Source: Pseudomonadota bacterium (lineage in GTDB: Bacteria; Pseudomonadota; Gammaproteobacteria; Xanthomonadales; Ahniellaceae). From it: a stretch of 64,000 nucleotides of DNA. Where the stretch lies: assembly GCA_022843465.1 (NCBI GenBank), contig JALHNO010000001.1, positions 72,687-136,686 on the forward strand. Reading direction: 5' to 3'. The notes beneath the pieces are model-generated. The model saw only the letters and a program-made list of their open reading frames with translations. It was not told the origin of the DNA and did no database searches. The first letter of the stretch is position 1; the number at the start of each line of letters is the position of its first letter. Below, piece by piece: positions 1-9,900 of the stretch. The translations under genes and the position numbers were made by a program.

Positions 1-389
1 TTGGCCTCGGACACCGACGTCGCAACGAAGAACTCGACCGTATGAGTAGGCACGTCCTTGGCGTACTCGATGCTGCCGACGCCCGCCCAGTAGATACAGC
101 GGGAATCCCAGACGTAGCCGCTCATCAGCGGTTCCAGCTTCTGATGCACATCGAACACCAGGTCGGGGTATACCTGCTTGAGCTTTTCCGGCGTCAGCCA
201 GGCACAGGCATCCACCGGAGTTACCGTCTTGAGTTGCTCCAGCTCGGCATCCGGGCTGGGCGCCGCCGCAACCACAGGCGCCGCTGCGCTGGGTACGCTG
301 CTTTGCGCGTCTCCGGCTGGAGGCGCCGAGTCGCAGGAGCACAGTGACAGCAGTGCGATGGCGGGAATCAGCAACATCGTTCGATCCAT
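1..389 (-). CDS. Putative lipoprotein, 3' end beyond the left edge
   Basis: The reading frame opens with ATG at 389 and stays open to the window edge, so at least 129 residues are present and the C-terminus is missing. An AAGGAGT ribosome-binding site lies 5-6 nt before the start. The N-terminus is a hydrophobic signal ending in L-C-S-C, a plausible lipobox, followed by an Ala/Pro/Ser-rich linker. The mature part has two Cys and several Trp/Tyr (DACAWLTPEKL, YVWDSRCIYWAG), reminiscent of small periplasmic ligand-binding lipoproteins. I do not recognise a family. It is on the same strand as the cytolysin-like operon upstream, but 500 bp and a terminator-like hairpin separate them. Confidence 0.75.
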   Translation of the reverse strand, partial: MDRTMLLIPAIALLSLCSCDSAPPAGDAQSSVPSAAAPVVAAAPSPDAELEQLKTVTPVDACAWLTPEKLKQVYPDLVFDVHQKLEPLMSGYVWDSRCIYWAGVGSIEYAKDVPTHTVEFFVATSVSEA

Positions 390-896
390 GGGTACTCCTT
401 GCAAGTGCGTTGAAAGGTCGCCGCCAATCATCATGGCTGCGTAGCCAGTGACGATGGCTGGGATGGCTTGGCCACGGACAGCGTCGGGACGCTGGCAAGA
501 GTACTTGCCGGCCCCCAACAATTGAATAGCCTGCGTCCAGTCTCGTCTGCGAAGTGTGCCGTGTGGATTGGGTTTGCGCGCCCAGCTCTGCAAGCCCTGT
601 CGGCCGCGTCGCAATCCGTCCGTACCGTGGTGGGTGTCCCCGAATTCACGGGGTCCCAAAAATTCATCCCCGAATCCTCCCCGCTCAGACCGGGCCTGAA
701 GTGGACGTTGGGCTGGCCGGCACGTTCGCGAGCCACTGGCAAGCGCCCAAGGCTTCGCATTCGGGAACCGCCAGAGCCCGGCTGGATGGCGCGCATTGGC
801 CGCGCAACACGCGCACACCTGGGGCCGCACGTCGGCTGCACCGCCGTGCGCATCGGACAAGCGAAGCGAGTCGGCAAACGCGCCCGCGCCGGGATC
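390..896. other. Gene-free stretch
   Basis: Long overlapping frames exist on both strands but none has a ribosome-binding site or a recognisable product. Positions about 627-690 carry the GGGTGTCCCCGAATTC type of sequence that recurs around 10.95, 11.43-11.53 and 11.76 kb. Otherwise I see no feature. Confidence 0.5.
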
Positions 897-920
897 GGCA
901 GTCCTGATCACAGGACTGCC
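897..920 (-). terminator. Hairpin at the end of the cytolysin-like operon
   Basis: A perfect 10-bp inverted repeat, GGCAGTCCTG (897-906) and CAGGACTGCC (911-920), flanks a 4-nt loop. It starts 14 nt past the stop of the small gene ending at 935. No U-tract follows on the minus strand, so it may act as a factor-assisted terminator or a 3' stabiliser. Confidence 0.55.
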
Positions 921-934
921 TCCGCCGGAATGCT

Positions 935-1240
935 CTACAGGAAGTCGACGACTGCCTCAGCCTGCTCCGGCTGCGCGTATCTGAGTCGCACGCCGCCTGG
1001 AAGGGGAACAAAGAACGCGATGTTTCCAGGTTGCACATTCACTACGGCAGCCGGATTCTGGTTGCGCGCTACCGGCACTGCAGGCGGATTGAGCACCACC
1101 ACGGTGTTGAAACTGACCGTGAGCGTTTGTGCGGCCCCGGGGGCTAGCGTGGCCACCACACCTGCTCCGCCAGCACCAAGCAGTTGCAGTGTCACGTGGG
1201 TCGAATTGGTGGTCGGTACACTTTGCAGGGATACGGGCAT
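935..1240 (-). CDS. Small protein of unknown function, last gene of the cytolysin-like operon
   Basis: A 101-residue protein with a strong GGAGGAG ribosome-binding site about 8 nt before the ATG. There is no signal peptide. The sequence alternates hydrophobic residues and Thr/Val in a way that predicts a small beta-sandwich (THVTLQLLGAGGAGVV, LTVSFNTVVVLNPP). It lies 80 bp downstream of the second cytolysin-like gene on the same strand and is followed by a hairpin, which makes it the probable last gene of the operon. I recognise no family. A role as partner of the secreted pore-forming-like proteins is a guess from position alone. Confidence 0.7.
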   Translation of the reverse strand: MPVSLQSVPTTNSTHVTLQLLGAGGAGVVATLAPGAAQTLTVSFNTVVVLNPPAVPVARNQNPAAVVNVQPGNIAFFVPLPGGVRLRYAQPEQAEAVVDFL

Positions 1241-1320
1241 TGCGCATTCTCCTCCGGATACAGGAAGCCGCTGGGATCGTTGTCGTCAGAAGCTGGCCGC
1301 GACGGCCAGCAGCACGCCGC

Positions 1321-3330
1321 TCACTGCTGGAGTACCTGGACAGTACCCGTGGCCCGGTTCAGCAGAATCCGGTAGTCCGATTGCGTACCTACCAGCCAGC
1401 CGCCGCTGCGGGCAATTTCGGTCTCGGCAGCGCCCAGCCGGCCATCGGGCTGCAGATAGAGGGTTTCGAAGACGCCGGTCTCCGGGTTCTTGAAGGTGCG
1501 CGTCAGCTTGAAGTTGCTGCACCAGGGACCGGCAACATTGTAGGCCTTTATGCGCAGCTTCACGTTCTGATCTTTCTGCGGCAGAAACTGGTCCAGGTTG
1601 ATGAATTCGCGGCCACTGAAGCCGGCGCCCATATTCACGATGGGGCTCTCCTTGTCGCTACTGTCGACTACCGACTCTATGACCGACACCGCGACGTTGT
1701 CGTCGACGCAGGTCTGCTCCATTGCAAACGAATAATAGGCAGTCGGGATGATGGCGCAATCGGTCCGATCATAACTCGTCGCGTAGCCCATCGAGGCCGG
1801 CGCACGGTTGGTGAGATAGTTGATCGAGTAGGCCACAGGCAGGCCGCGGTTGGCGGAACCGACTTCGGCCGAGGAATGATCGGCAATGACCTTTTTGACC
1901 GCGTCATACATCTTCGCCGGGTCCTCGGCAGTGATCGGTGTCAGGGCGGTGACCGCATCTCCACCCATGACGAAATAGGCAACCGAGGTGTTCGCCATCA
2001 CCGACTGGTAACTGGTGTTGGCATTGGCGCCGACGTAATTGCCGGCGTCCTTGTTGCCGTAGGCTCCCTCGAGCGCAGCCTTGATGGCTGTTGAGGATTC
2101 GGTCGAGCTGGCAAGGAAGTAGAGAGTCCGGCCGTACGACACCTGCTTGATGTACAACGGCGGATTGTCGCCGCCGAGCTGATCATCTTCGACGTCGAAA
2201 TCACGGCCTTTGGCAAAAACCGAATACCTCGTCTCGGGATCCTCGAAGTCCACGGTGTAGTAAATCTGGGTGAACCGGGCCAGCACGGTGTTCTTCTTGC
2301 CGCTGGTGTCTACGGACATCGAAGCCTTGAAGCTGACCGTGCTGAAGCGGCCATCAACGCCCATCGCAAAGGCCATCTGCTCGGACGAATAGACCGAGCT
2401 CGCCTGGAACGAGCTGGTCGCCTGAGTATTCAGAATTTTCTGCGACAGCAATTTGTTGATCGCCGTGCTGACGGTCGATTCGCGCATCCGATCCTGATCG
2501 GAGATATCGATGCTGGTCTTGGCGTCCGGCCCTTCGAAGGTAAGCCCCGAAATGGTCAGCGTCCCGCCAGCGCGCCTGGCGGTGATGGGCGTGAACTGAC
2601 CTTCCTGCAAGTACTTGCCCTGGATCAGGTTGCCGGGCCAGAGCTGCGGATTCCGCGACAGTGCCGGTGAGTCGGTCAGCGCGCGCACGGTCTTCTCGGT
2701 GACAGGTGCGGCGGAGCAGCGCAGGGTGCCGGCGGGTATGGTATCGGTCGTTTCCGGGCGGCCCGGCGTTGGCGTCACCGCCACTTCGACCATCAAGGTT
2801 TTGCCCTTGGCTGCCTCCAGCAACGCGTAGCCTGGGGTGGTGATCGGCGCGCCCGCTGGCACGGTCGGGGACGCAGCAGTCTTCATCACCGGCTGTGTAG
2901 TGGGCATGCGCGTAGCGGCATCGCACCTGACCTCGGCGATCTCGATGCCCTCGGCGTACGGCTTGTCCTGCACGGTGACCGTGGCCCGGTGTTCGCCATC
3001 AATGGCGACGGCCATACGTTGACCATTGATCGTGGCGGACCAGGACTGCGCCGTTCCGGTGGCGTTGCCGACCGCTTTCTCCGGCTGCGCACTGCATAGA
3101 TCGAACACCTGAACCTGTTCGCCATCGATCACGAATTTCCAGAACTGGGTTCGCCCGGCGGGCCAACTGTTGGGCTGATCAGCGCCCGATCCATCGGAGG
3201 CGAGGACTGAAAGCTGCAGATAGTGCGCCTCGGCATCCGCGAGTGCAAACCCGGAAGAAGTCAGAAGCCATCCCGCAACGGCCAGCATCCGGAGGTGCAT
3301 GGCAGTGGCCGATCTCTTTGAGCTATTCAT
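1321..3330 (-). CDS. Secreted cholesterol-dependent-cytolysin-like protein, copy 2
   Basis: A 669-residue protein with a signal peptide (cleavage after about residue 31, ...GFALA). About 200 N-terminal residues have no counterpart in classical cytolysins. The rest follows the thiol-activated cytolysin fold: an LWPGNLIQG segment like the YPGALQ start of domain 1, a membrane-hairpin-like stretch (SSVYSSEQMAFAMGVDGRF), the core motif PLYIKQVSYGRTLYF with Y399-G400-R401, then the VMGGDA and TSYDRT segments. The final beta-rich domain occupies the domain 4 position but lacks the Trp-rich undecapeptide ECTGLAWEWWR. Its ATG directly follows the stop of the upstream paralogue (TGA-ATG), so translation is probably coupled. 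Pore formation is expected for the family but unproven here, and cholesterol is unlikely to be the receptor. Confidence 0.85.
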   Translation of the reverse strand: MNSSKRSATAMHLRMLAVAGWLLTSSGFALADAEAHYLQLSVLASDGSGADQPNSWPAGRTQFWKFVIDGEQVQVFDLCSAQPEKAVGNATGTAQSWSATINGQRMAVAIDGEHRATVTVQDKPYAEGIEIAEVRCDAATRMPTTQPVMKTAASPTVPAGAPITTPGYALLEAAKGKTLMVEVAVTPTPGRPETTDTIPAGTLRCSAAPVTEKTVRALTDSPALSRNPQLWPGNLIQGKYLQEGQFTPITARRAGGTLTISGLTFEGPDAKTSIDISDQDRMRESTVSTAINKLLSQKILNTQATSSFQASSVYSSEQMAFAMGVDGRFSTVSFKASMSVDTSGKKNTVLARFTQIYYTVDFEDPETRYSVFAKGRDFDVEDDQLGGDNPPLYIKQVSYGRTLYFLASSTESSTAIKAALEGAYGNKDAGNYVGANANTSYQSVMANTSVAYFVMGGDAVTALTPITAEDPAKMYDAVKKVIADHSSAEVGSANRGLPVAYSINYLTNRAPASMGYATSYDRTDCAIIPTAYYSFAMEQTCVDDNVAVSVIESVVDSSDKESPIVNMGAGFSGREFINLDQFLPQKDQNVKLRIKAYNVAGPWCSNFKLTRTFKNPETGVFETLYLQPDGRLGAAETEIARSGGWLVGTQSDYRILLNRATGTVQVLQQ

Positions 3331-5406
3331 TCAATTCCCCTGTATGACGGTCATTTCACCGGTTGAGCGATTGATTCGAACACGGTAATCCACGATCCAG
3401 CCTGCGGCCCAGCTACCGCCAGTCGAGACCATCGGACGGGGTACGGGTGGCGGATAGATGCGTGAGTTGTCCGGGTAGTACGGAACAAGACTTCTGCCGT
3501 CGCTTTGCAGTGCCATCAATCGGGGTTGACCCTCAACCCTGTCCCGTCGCGAAAGCAGAAAGTTCAGACCACTGGGCCCGGCGATGTTGTAGAGCTCCAG
3601 GCGTAAAACGAATGACTCGTCCTTGCGCGCCTCGGGGATGAATGCATCCAGATCGATATAACGAGGCAGGCCGCCGCCCTCGTAGATCAGGGTTGCCTGA
3701 TTCGATGAATCGAGAAGCGTCGCTTTGACGGAATCATCAACGCCATGCAGCAGCAACTGGAAAGAAGCGTAAGGCTTGGGTTTGAAGAGCGTGCAGCTCG
3801 TCGCGATGTACTCGGTCGCAAAACCCATCCCGGCATTGGAGCGATCGACCAGATAGCTGACGGTCGAGCTGACGGGCACGCCGCGGCTGAACTCGGTGAC
3901 CTGGGCAAGTCGCGCGTCGGCCATCGTCTTGCGCAGGGCTTCATAGAGATCGGCGACACCGCCGCCGCCGCCGATCGCATCCAATGCCGGAATGGCGTCG
4001 CCACCTTGAACGACGTAGGAGACGGTCGACTCGCGGAGAATCTGGCTGGCCGTGACGCCGCCGATGAGCGTCTCGGCGCCGGGCTTGTTTTCGTTGGCGG
4101 CCTGAAGTGCCTGAATGAGCGCCTGGCCATCGTGGCGCGAGCCCACGAGGAAATAGATGGCACGCCCGTATCCGACGTCGCTGATATACAACGGCGGATT
4201 GTCGGCACCGATCTGGTTCTCGGGATCCTGGAAGCTGCGTCCGTCACGAAACACGGAAGTCTGCAACTCCGGCGGCTCGAACGACGCGTTGTAATAGGTC
4301 TGCCGAAATCGGACCAGCACATAGTTTTGCCTGCTGGCCGGGTCTGGGCGCAACGTATTGTCGAGACCGTTGAGGAATCTGCCATCGACCCCTTGCGCGT
4401 AAGCCATCTGATCGGCATTGAACACCACCTCGGCCTTGAAACTGACCTGGGCTTCGGTGCTCGAAATCTGCTGGGACAACAGCCTGGCGATGGCGCTCCT
4501 GGCCTCAGTGCCGGACATGGCGTCGACATTGGCCGAAATCGCGAATCTGTCCCTGGTGGCGAAATTGACGCCGCTCACATTGATGGTGCCGCCAGCGCGC
4601 GCAATGGTAATCGGCGCGAAAAGTCCCTGCGCGTAGGGCTTCCCCTGCAGCAGTGCGCCAGGCCACAACTCCGCATTGGCTCCCAGCATGGGGATGTCCT
4701 GCAGTCTGCGGAATTCCGCTACGCGCGCCGGTGTGCTGTGGCAAGACAGGGTGTCGCCGTTGTCCAGCGCCGTGCTGCTGTCCGCTGGGGTCGGTGGTAG
4801 TTCCGGAAAGCTTGGCCGCAGCGTGGGCAGCAGTGCGGTGCGGGCAGCGACCAGATGGTCCAGGTCACCATCGTCCCCGAGCGTGATCGCGGACGCGTCA
4901 TTCTGAGCGCGCGCGGCGGGCGCGACGGGCGCAGGCGGCGCGATCGCGACGATGCGCGCAGGGACGCCCCGCACGCACTCGAACGCGGCCACCTCTCGCC
5001 CGCGGGCATAGGGCTTGCCGCCTATGCTCAGCTCCAGTCGACCGCTCGCGCTGAGCACCGCATCCAGATTGCCGAACCGGGCGCCGAGCGACCAGCCTCC
5101 GGCTTCGCGAGTCTGTGCCATTGAGCTCCGCTGGGGGTCGGAGTCGCAGCCACCGGAAACCCGGGTCTCGCTGTCCGAAATGCGGTTCGTGCGAAGGAAC
5201 TGCACGCGCGACTCGTCCTCGGCCTGGGAAGGTGCAAGTTCGAGCATCCAGTAGCGATCGCCTGCGGGTGCGGGGACGTCCGCCCGCGCGACCCCAGCTA
5301 CAAGTCCGAACGTCAGCAGCACCGCGGGCATCAGGGTCATGATGCTGCGCGCGGGCACGACGCGCGCTCGCAACCCGCGTGCCTCAAATTCGTCACTGCC
5401 TCTCAT
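3331..5406 (-). CDS. Secreted cholesterol-dependent-cytolysin-like protein, copy 1
   Basis: A 691-residue paralogue of the next gene. I chose the ATG at 5406 because AGGAGG lies 5 nt upstream; a longer frame from 5424 would contain that site. The signal peptide ends near residue 43 (...GVARA). An N-terminal extra domain is shared with the paralogue, then LWPGALLQG at about residue 243, a hairpin-like region (EVVFNADQMAYAQGVDG), the motif PLYISDVGYGRAIYF with Y413-G414-R415, VVQGGDA, and a domain-4-like beta region. Where classical toxins have the tryptophan undecapeptide this protein has YNIAGPSG. Two similar, adjacent, coupled copies suggest a two-component secreted complex. The family assignment rests on reading of several collinear motifs. 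Confidence 0.87.
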   Translation of the reverse strand: MRGSDEFEARGLRARVVPARSIMTLMPAVLLTFGLVAGVARADVPAPAGDRYWMLELAPSQAEDESRVQFLRTNRISDSETRVSGGCDSDPQRSSMAQTREAGGWSLGARFGNLDAVLSASGRLELSIGGKPYARGREVAAFECVRGVPARIVAIAPPAPVAPAARAQNDASAITLGDDGDLDHLVAARTALLPTLRPSFPELPPTPADSSTALDNGDTLSCHSTPARVAEFRRLQDIPMLGANAELWPGALLQGKPYAQGLFAPITIARAGGTINVSGVNFATRDRFAISANVDAMSGTEARSAIARLLSQQISSTEAQVSFKAEVVFNADQMAYAQGVDGRFLNGLDNTLRPDPASRQNYVLVRFRQTYYNASFEPPELQTSVFRDGRSFQDPENQIGADNPPLYISDVGYGRAIYFLVGSRHDGQALIQALQAANENKPGAETLIGGVTASQILRESTVSYVVQGGDAIPALDAIGGGGGVADLYEALRKTMADARLAQVTEFSRGVPVSSTVSYLVDRSNAGMGFATEYIATSCTLFKPKPYASFQLLLHGVDDSVKATLLDSSNQATLIYEGGGLPRYIDLDAFIPEARKDESFVLRLELYNIAGPSGLNFLLSRRDRVEGQPRLMALQSDGRSLVPYYPDNSRIYPPPVPRPMVSTGGSWAAGWIVDYRVRINRSTGEMTVIQGN

Positions 5407-5454
5407 CAAATCCTCCTGTTGCATCGATCAACGCGCGTGCGCCTGGCAGAGCAT

Positions 5455-6003
5455 CTACAGCTGTGTGTACCAAGAGAGCTTTTCCTCCCCGATCGCCAGC
5501 GCGCTGATCTCCGCCGGCCATGTCTGGTCATGCGCAGCGCCCGCACGCAGCAGCAGCGGGCTGGTCAGCACGGTAAAGCCCAGTTGAATCGCCGCGGGCC
5601 CCTGGTGGTCGCTGTCGATGGCCGTGATGGACATGCGAATGCAGCTGCGCAGCTCTTCGCCCATCACCACCAGGGTGGTGATTTCCTCTCTGGCCAGGTC
5701 GGCGGCGAGTGTCGAACCGTTGAATACGTTGTTGCCCTTGTTGAGCAATTCGCGTCGGCGCAGCGGATCGACCAAGGCCAGCAGATCCTGCTGCGACTCG
5801 GCCCCGCCGAATACATCCATCTGCACGAACCATGCGGGAAGCCCGAGTGCGTTGCATTGCGCCAGGATCGCTTTCTGCCCCGGCGCCTTGATGTTGGTCG
5901 CCTTTGCGCTCTCGGTGACATGGATGACGACCACGCCGATCCGTGTACCGTTCTGGTGCAGGGTCTGGATCGCGGCTTGCAACGATTGATGCAGGACCGT
6001 CAT
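5455..6003 (-). CDS. Isochorismatase-like (cysteine hydrolase fold) protein
   Basis: A 182-residue cytoplasmic protein with the order of an isochorismatase-like hydrolase: a first beta strand VVVIHVTES, a basic segment ELLNKGNNVFNGSTLA with K89, the nucleophile region VVMGEELRSCIRMS with C121, and LGFTVLTSPLLLR. In active members the first strand ends in Asp; here that position reads His28, so the usual Asp-Lys-Cys triad is incomplete. The gene lies 48 bp before the first cytolysin-like gene and 15 bp after the preceding one, all on one strand. It might be an inactive binding protein or an enzyme with altered chemistry. Confidence 0.7.
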   Translation of the reverse strand: MTVLHQSLQAAIQTLHQNGTRIGVVVIHVTESAKATNIKAPGQKAILAQCNALGLPAWFVQMDVFGGAESQQDLLALVDPLRRRELLNKGNNVFNGSTLAADLAREEITTLVVMGEELRSCIRMSITAIDSDHQGPAAIQLGFTVLTSPLLLRAGAAHDQTWPAEISALAIGEEKLSWYTQL

Positions 6004-6018
6004 CGTGGCCCGGGGGCG

Positions 6019-6426
6019 CTACACGATCGGGCCGAGCAGACCGGCAGCAGGCAGGGCCTGAACCGGATAGGCCGAGTAGAACACCAGCTCGTCCTTCACC
6101 ATTCCGACCACGACCAGGATGTTCAGACAGGCAACCAGTCCGGGATTGGTTTGCCCGACCGGATTGGTGAAGGTGCCGACGAAGATTGCCTTGCTGGCAT
6201 CATCAGCCGCAGAGTAGGCATTGCATGCGGTCAACGGCCCACCGCCGGCGCCACCGAGCTTCATCGCCTTGGCAATAAGGCCCACCACATCATTGGCGTT
6301 GGCCGTCAGGAACTGTGTGCCGTTGCCCCCAGGGGGCAGATGACCATTGGTCATCTTGGTCCAGTTCGAGGTGATCAAGGCGACCGTGCACTTCGCCTTG
6401 AGCTTCTGCGCTTCATCCAGCGTCAT
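6019..6426 (-). CDS. Unknown protein, first gene of the cytolysin-like operon
   Basis: A 135-residue protein, Ala/Gly/Asn-rich, without a clear signal peptide. It contains three Cys (positions about 13, 69 and 100) and a C-terminal hydrophobic stretch (LNILVVVGMVKDELVF). AGGGG precedes the ATG. It starts the tight minus-strand run that leads into the isochorismatase-like and cytolysin-like genes. I recognise no family. Its promoter must lie in the region holding the 112-bp duplication. Confidence 0.65.
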   Translation of the reverse strand: MTLDEAQKLKAKCTVALITSNWTKMTNGHLPPGGNGTQFLTANANDVVGLIAKAMKLGGAGGGPLTACNAYSAADDASKAIFVGTFTNPVGQTNPGLVACLNILVVVGMVKDELVFYSAYPVQALPAAGLLGPIV

Positions 6427-6550
6427 GCTTGCCCCTGCGTGTAATCGAGGAATGCCAGCAACGGTGAAGCACTGATCGTCGCCCCTGTGCGCCGGAGTCT
6501 TGCATGAAACTCTTTTTCTGCCTAGCGCCCGTCAGGCGCCTGCATCCCCT

Positions 6551-6774
6551 CCTGCAATAGCAAGCCGTTCGGGCCCTGTCATGTCCCCGGTTGAGCGGCC
6601 AGGCGCAACCGATGACGGCGGGCTGCCGATTCGCAAATGCACCAATCATCGTCTTCGCCTGTCCTGCAATAGCAAGCCGTTCGGGCCCTGTCATGTCCCC
6701 GGTTGAGCGGCCAGGCGCGACCGATGACGGCGGGGTGCCGATTCGCAAATGCACCAATCATCGTGTTCGCCTGC
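6551..6774. repeat. Two tandem copies of a 112-bp unit
   Basis: Copy 1 is 6551-6662 and copy 2 is 6663-6774. They differ at only about three to four positions (for example GCGCAACCG/GCGCGACCG, GGGCTGCC/GGGGTGCC, ATCGTCTTC/ATCGTGTTC). The unit begins CCTGCAATAGCAAGCCG. It sits between the divergent starts of the cytolysin-like operon (6426, minus) and the M48 protease (6961, plus), so it could carry doubled regulatory sites, or be a recent replication slip. Confidence 0.9.
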
Positions 6775-6960
6775 GCCTGGGAGCGGTCCTCTCAAGTGCC
6801 TCTGGTGTTGATCCGGTTGCCAGACCAAGGGACGAATCCATCCCCTTGGCAGGTGATCTGGGAAAATTCGCAGCCACACCCGGGGTCGGATCGGATTGCG
6901 CAGCACGCGACCGGGCAGTAGCGTTCCTGCTCGCACTCGTGAACATCGTCGGGGAACTCA

Positions 6961-9900
6961 ATGGACACACTCTATCCAGCCGGACCCGGGTCGATCCCGG
7001 CCAATCTCACGGCGCCCAGCGCTACCTATCGTCGGCATGCCTGGTTGGCGATGGCCGGACTGCTCGGCTTTGTGACGTTTTACCTGGCCCTGATGGGCTG
7101 GTTCGCCTGGACCAGTTATCGACTGATTGGCGCCTTGTTCGCCGGCACCAGCGACAATGTGATCGCAGCGCTTGTCGTTGGTGGTTGTGCGGCGTTCCTG
7201 ACGGTATTCATGGCCAAGGCCCTGGTCTTCATCAAGCGTGGCGCGCAGTCCGACGACATCGAACTCAAGCCGGCCGATCAGCCGCAGTTGTTCGCTTTCC
7301 TGCATCGCCTGGCCGATGAAGCCGGGGCGCCGCGACCGCATCGCGTCTATGCATCGGCACGGGTCAATGCGGCGGTGTTCTACGATCTCTCGATCGCCAA
7401 TCTGATTTTTCCTTCGCGCAAGAATCTGGAGATCGGGCTGGGCCTGGTCAATGTACTGAATCTCGGTGAGCTCAAGGCGGTGCTGGCCCACGAGTTCGGC
7501 CACTTCGCGCAACGCACCATGGCGGTCGGGCGCTGGGTCTATATCGCCCAGCAGATCGCTTCGCACATCATCGCCAAGCGCGATGCACTCGACGACCTGT
7601 TGCGCACGCTCTCGCGCATCGATCTGCGCGTGGCCTGGATCGGCTGGATACTTCGTCTGATCGTCTGGTCGATCCGCTCTCTGGTCGAGTTGATCTTCCG
7701 CGTCGTGGTGCTGGTGCAGCGGGCGCTGTCGCGCGAGATGGAATATCAAGCCGATCTGGTGGCGGCCTCACTCACCGGCAGCGACGCCCTGGTCAATGCC
7801 CTGCACAAGTTGCATGCCGCTGACGATGCCTGGGATCGTGCCATCGGTTTTGGCAGCGAAGAAATCGGCCAGCAGCGCGGCGTGCGCGACCTGTTTGCGG
7901 TACAGACCCGGATCATCGAAAAGATGCGCGTGATCCTGGCTGATCCCCTTTATGGCGCAGCGCCGGAAGTGCCTTCCCACGCACCTGATCAGCACCGCGT
8001 GTTCCGCAATGAACTGGCGCAACCGCCGCAGATGTGGTCCACCCATCCCGCCAATGCCGACCGCGAACGCAATGTCAAACGGACCTATATCCCTGCACCG
8101 GTCGACAACCGGCCGGCCTGGATCCTGTTTGCTCATGCCGATGCGTTGCGCGAATCGATGTCCGCCAGCATCTACAGCGGCGCGCTGCCCGCAGCCGTCA
8201 GCACGGAACAGACCCTGGCGCAGCTCGATGCCTGCTATGACCGCCCCAATCTGGATCGGCGCTATCGCGGCAGCTTTCTTGGTCGTTCCATCGTGCGTCA
8301 TGCAGCGACGGTCAACGATCTCTACTCGGCAGTCGCCGAGGACGAGGATCTGCCGGCACGCATCGCCACGCTCTATGGCGACGACCATGATCGCGACCTC
8401 GACAAATTGCGCGAACTGCAACAGGAAAAGCAGACCCTTGCGGGTCTGCAGGCCGGCTATCTGACGGCACCCGGTGGCGTGGTGCGTTGGCGTGGTGGCG
8501 AACTGGCACGTCGTGAGCTGCCCAAGGTTCTGCAGGATCTGGAACAGGAAATCGCGCCGGTGAAGCAGTCGATCCAGGCACACGACCAGCGTTGCCGCAG
8601 CCTGCATCTGGCCGCCGCGCAGCGACTGGGTGGTGGCTGGGAAGCCTACCTGCGCGGACTGGCCGCCGCCCTGCACTATGCCGATCATGCGCTCGCCGAT
8701 CTGCGCGATACCCAGGGCCTGCTCGACAACACCTATCGTGTCGTCACCGCCGATGGCAATGTCTCGGCGGGCGAGCTGGATCGGCTGATCAAGGTGGGCA
8801 ATGTCGTGCAGTCCACCCTGAGCGCGATCCACTACGCCGCGGACCGCGTGCAGCTGGACACCGCGCTGCTGCAGCGAATGCGCATCAGCAGCTGGCACGA
8901 GGCCCTCGGCGTCCTCAAGCTGCCGCCGGCCAGCAAGGACAACATGCAGAGCTGGCTTCCCGTCGTCGACGGCTGGGTCAATGCCGCCGCGGGACAACTG
9001 GCGGCGCTCAAGGAGGCGGCGCTGGAACTGCTGCTGGCGACCGAGCACAAAGTTGCCCAGGCCATCGTCGACGACAGCGGGCTTGATCCGGCACCTGAAG
9101 CTTCGCGCCTGGATATCCAGTACGTCACCCTGCTGCCCGGCAGTGAGCGCAAACGGCAGGACAAGCTCGGCTGGTGGGATCGCTTTCAGACCGCAGATGG
9201 CTGGCCGGCATCGCTTGCGCGCCTTGGCATTGCCGGCGGCATCGTCGGTTCGGTGTTGCTGCTGGGCGGTGCGACTGGACACCAGGTGATCAGTGTCTAC
9301 AACGGGCTGGCGCGGCCGGTGCAGGTCAGCATCGATGAGCAGATACTCAACCTGGCGCCGCACGCCAGCCGTTCGATCGACCTGACCCGCGCCGATACCC
9401 ACGCGGTCTCGGCGCGCACTCTCGAAGGTGAGCAGATTGAATCGTTCAACAGCGATAACAAGCTCACCGCATCGCACTACATCTACAACGTCGCTGGGGC
9501 GGCTTCTCTGGTCGAGTGGACCGCTTCCTATGGCGATGCACGCGAGGTCGCGCCGCGCGAACTCGGCGCACCGCGCTGGACCTTCACCGGCGTCGAGTAC
9601 GTGTTTCGCGATCCACCGGAACAGATTCAGACCAAGGGCGGCGGCGGCACCCGACGCGCGCTGTCGGCGCGCTCGGATCGCACCGCGAGCAGCGTGATCG
9701 CCAGCCTCGATGCCAAGGCCCAGGAATCGTTGATCCGATCCCACGCGCAATGGGACGCCGCCGATTCGGCGCACATTGCCGAGTGGTTGTCCGAAGCTAG
9801 CAGGCTACCGGATTTCGCTGACATTCTGGAACAACGGCTGCGACGGACGCCGAACGAAGTGGTCAGCCTGCGCGCCGAGCAGAATGCCGCCGAAGGTGCT

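Noticed and set aside
468..1493. Long plus-strand frame (341 codons) over the end of the cytolysin-like operon
   Set aside because: It is antisense to well-supported genes with good ribosome-binding sites, has no family features, and high-GC frames of this length arise by chance.
6413..6757. Minus-strand frame spanning the 112-bp duplication
   Set aside because: It merely translates the duplicated DNA and overlaps the start of a better-supported gene.
7768..9774. 668-codon minus-strand frame inside the M48 gene
   Set aside because: It mirrors the codon pattern of the metalloprotease on the other strand and shows no domain or start signal.
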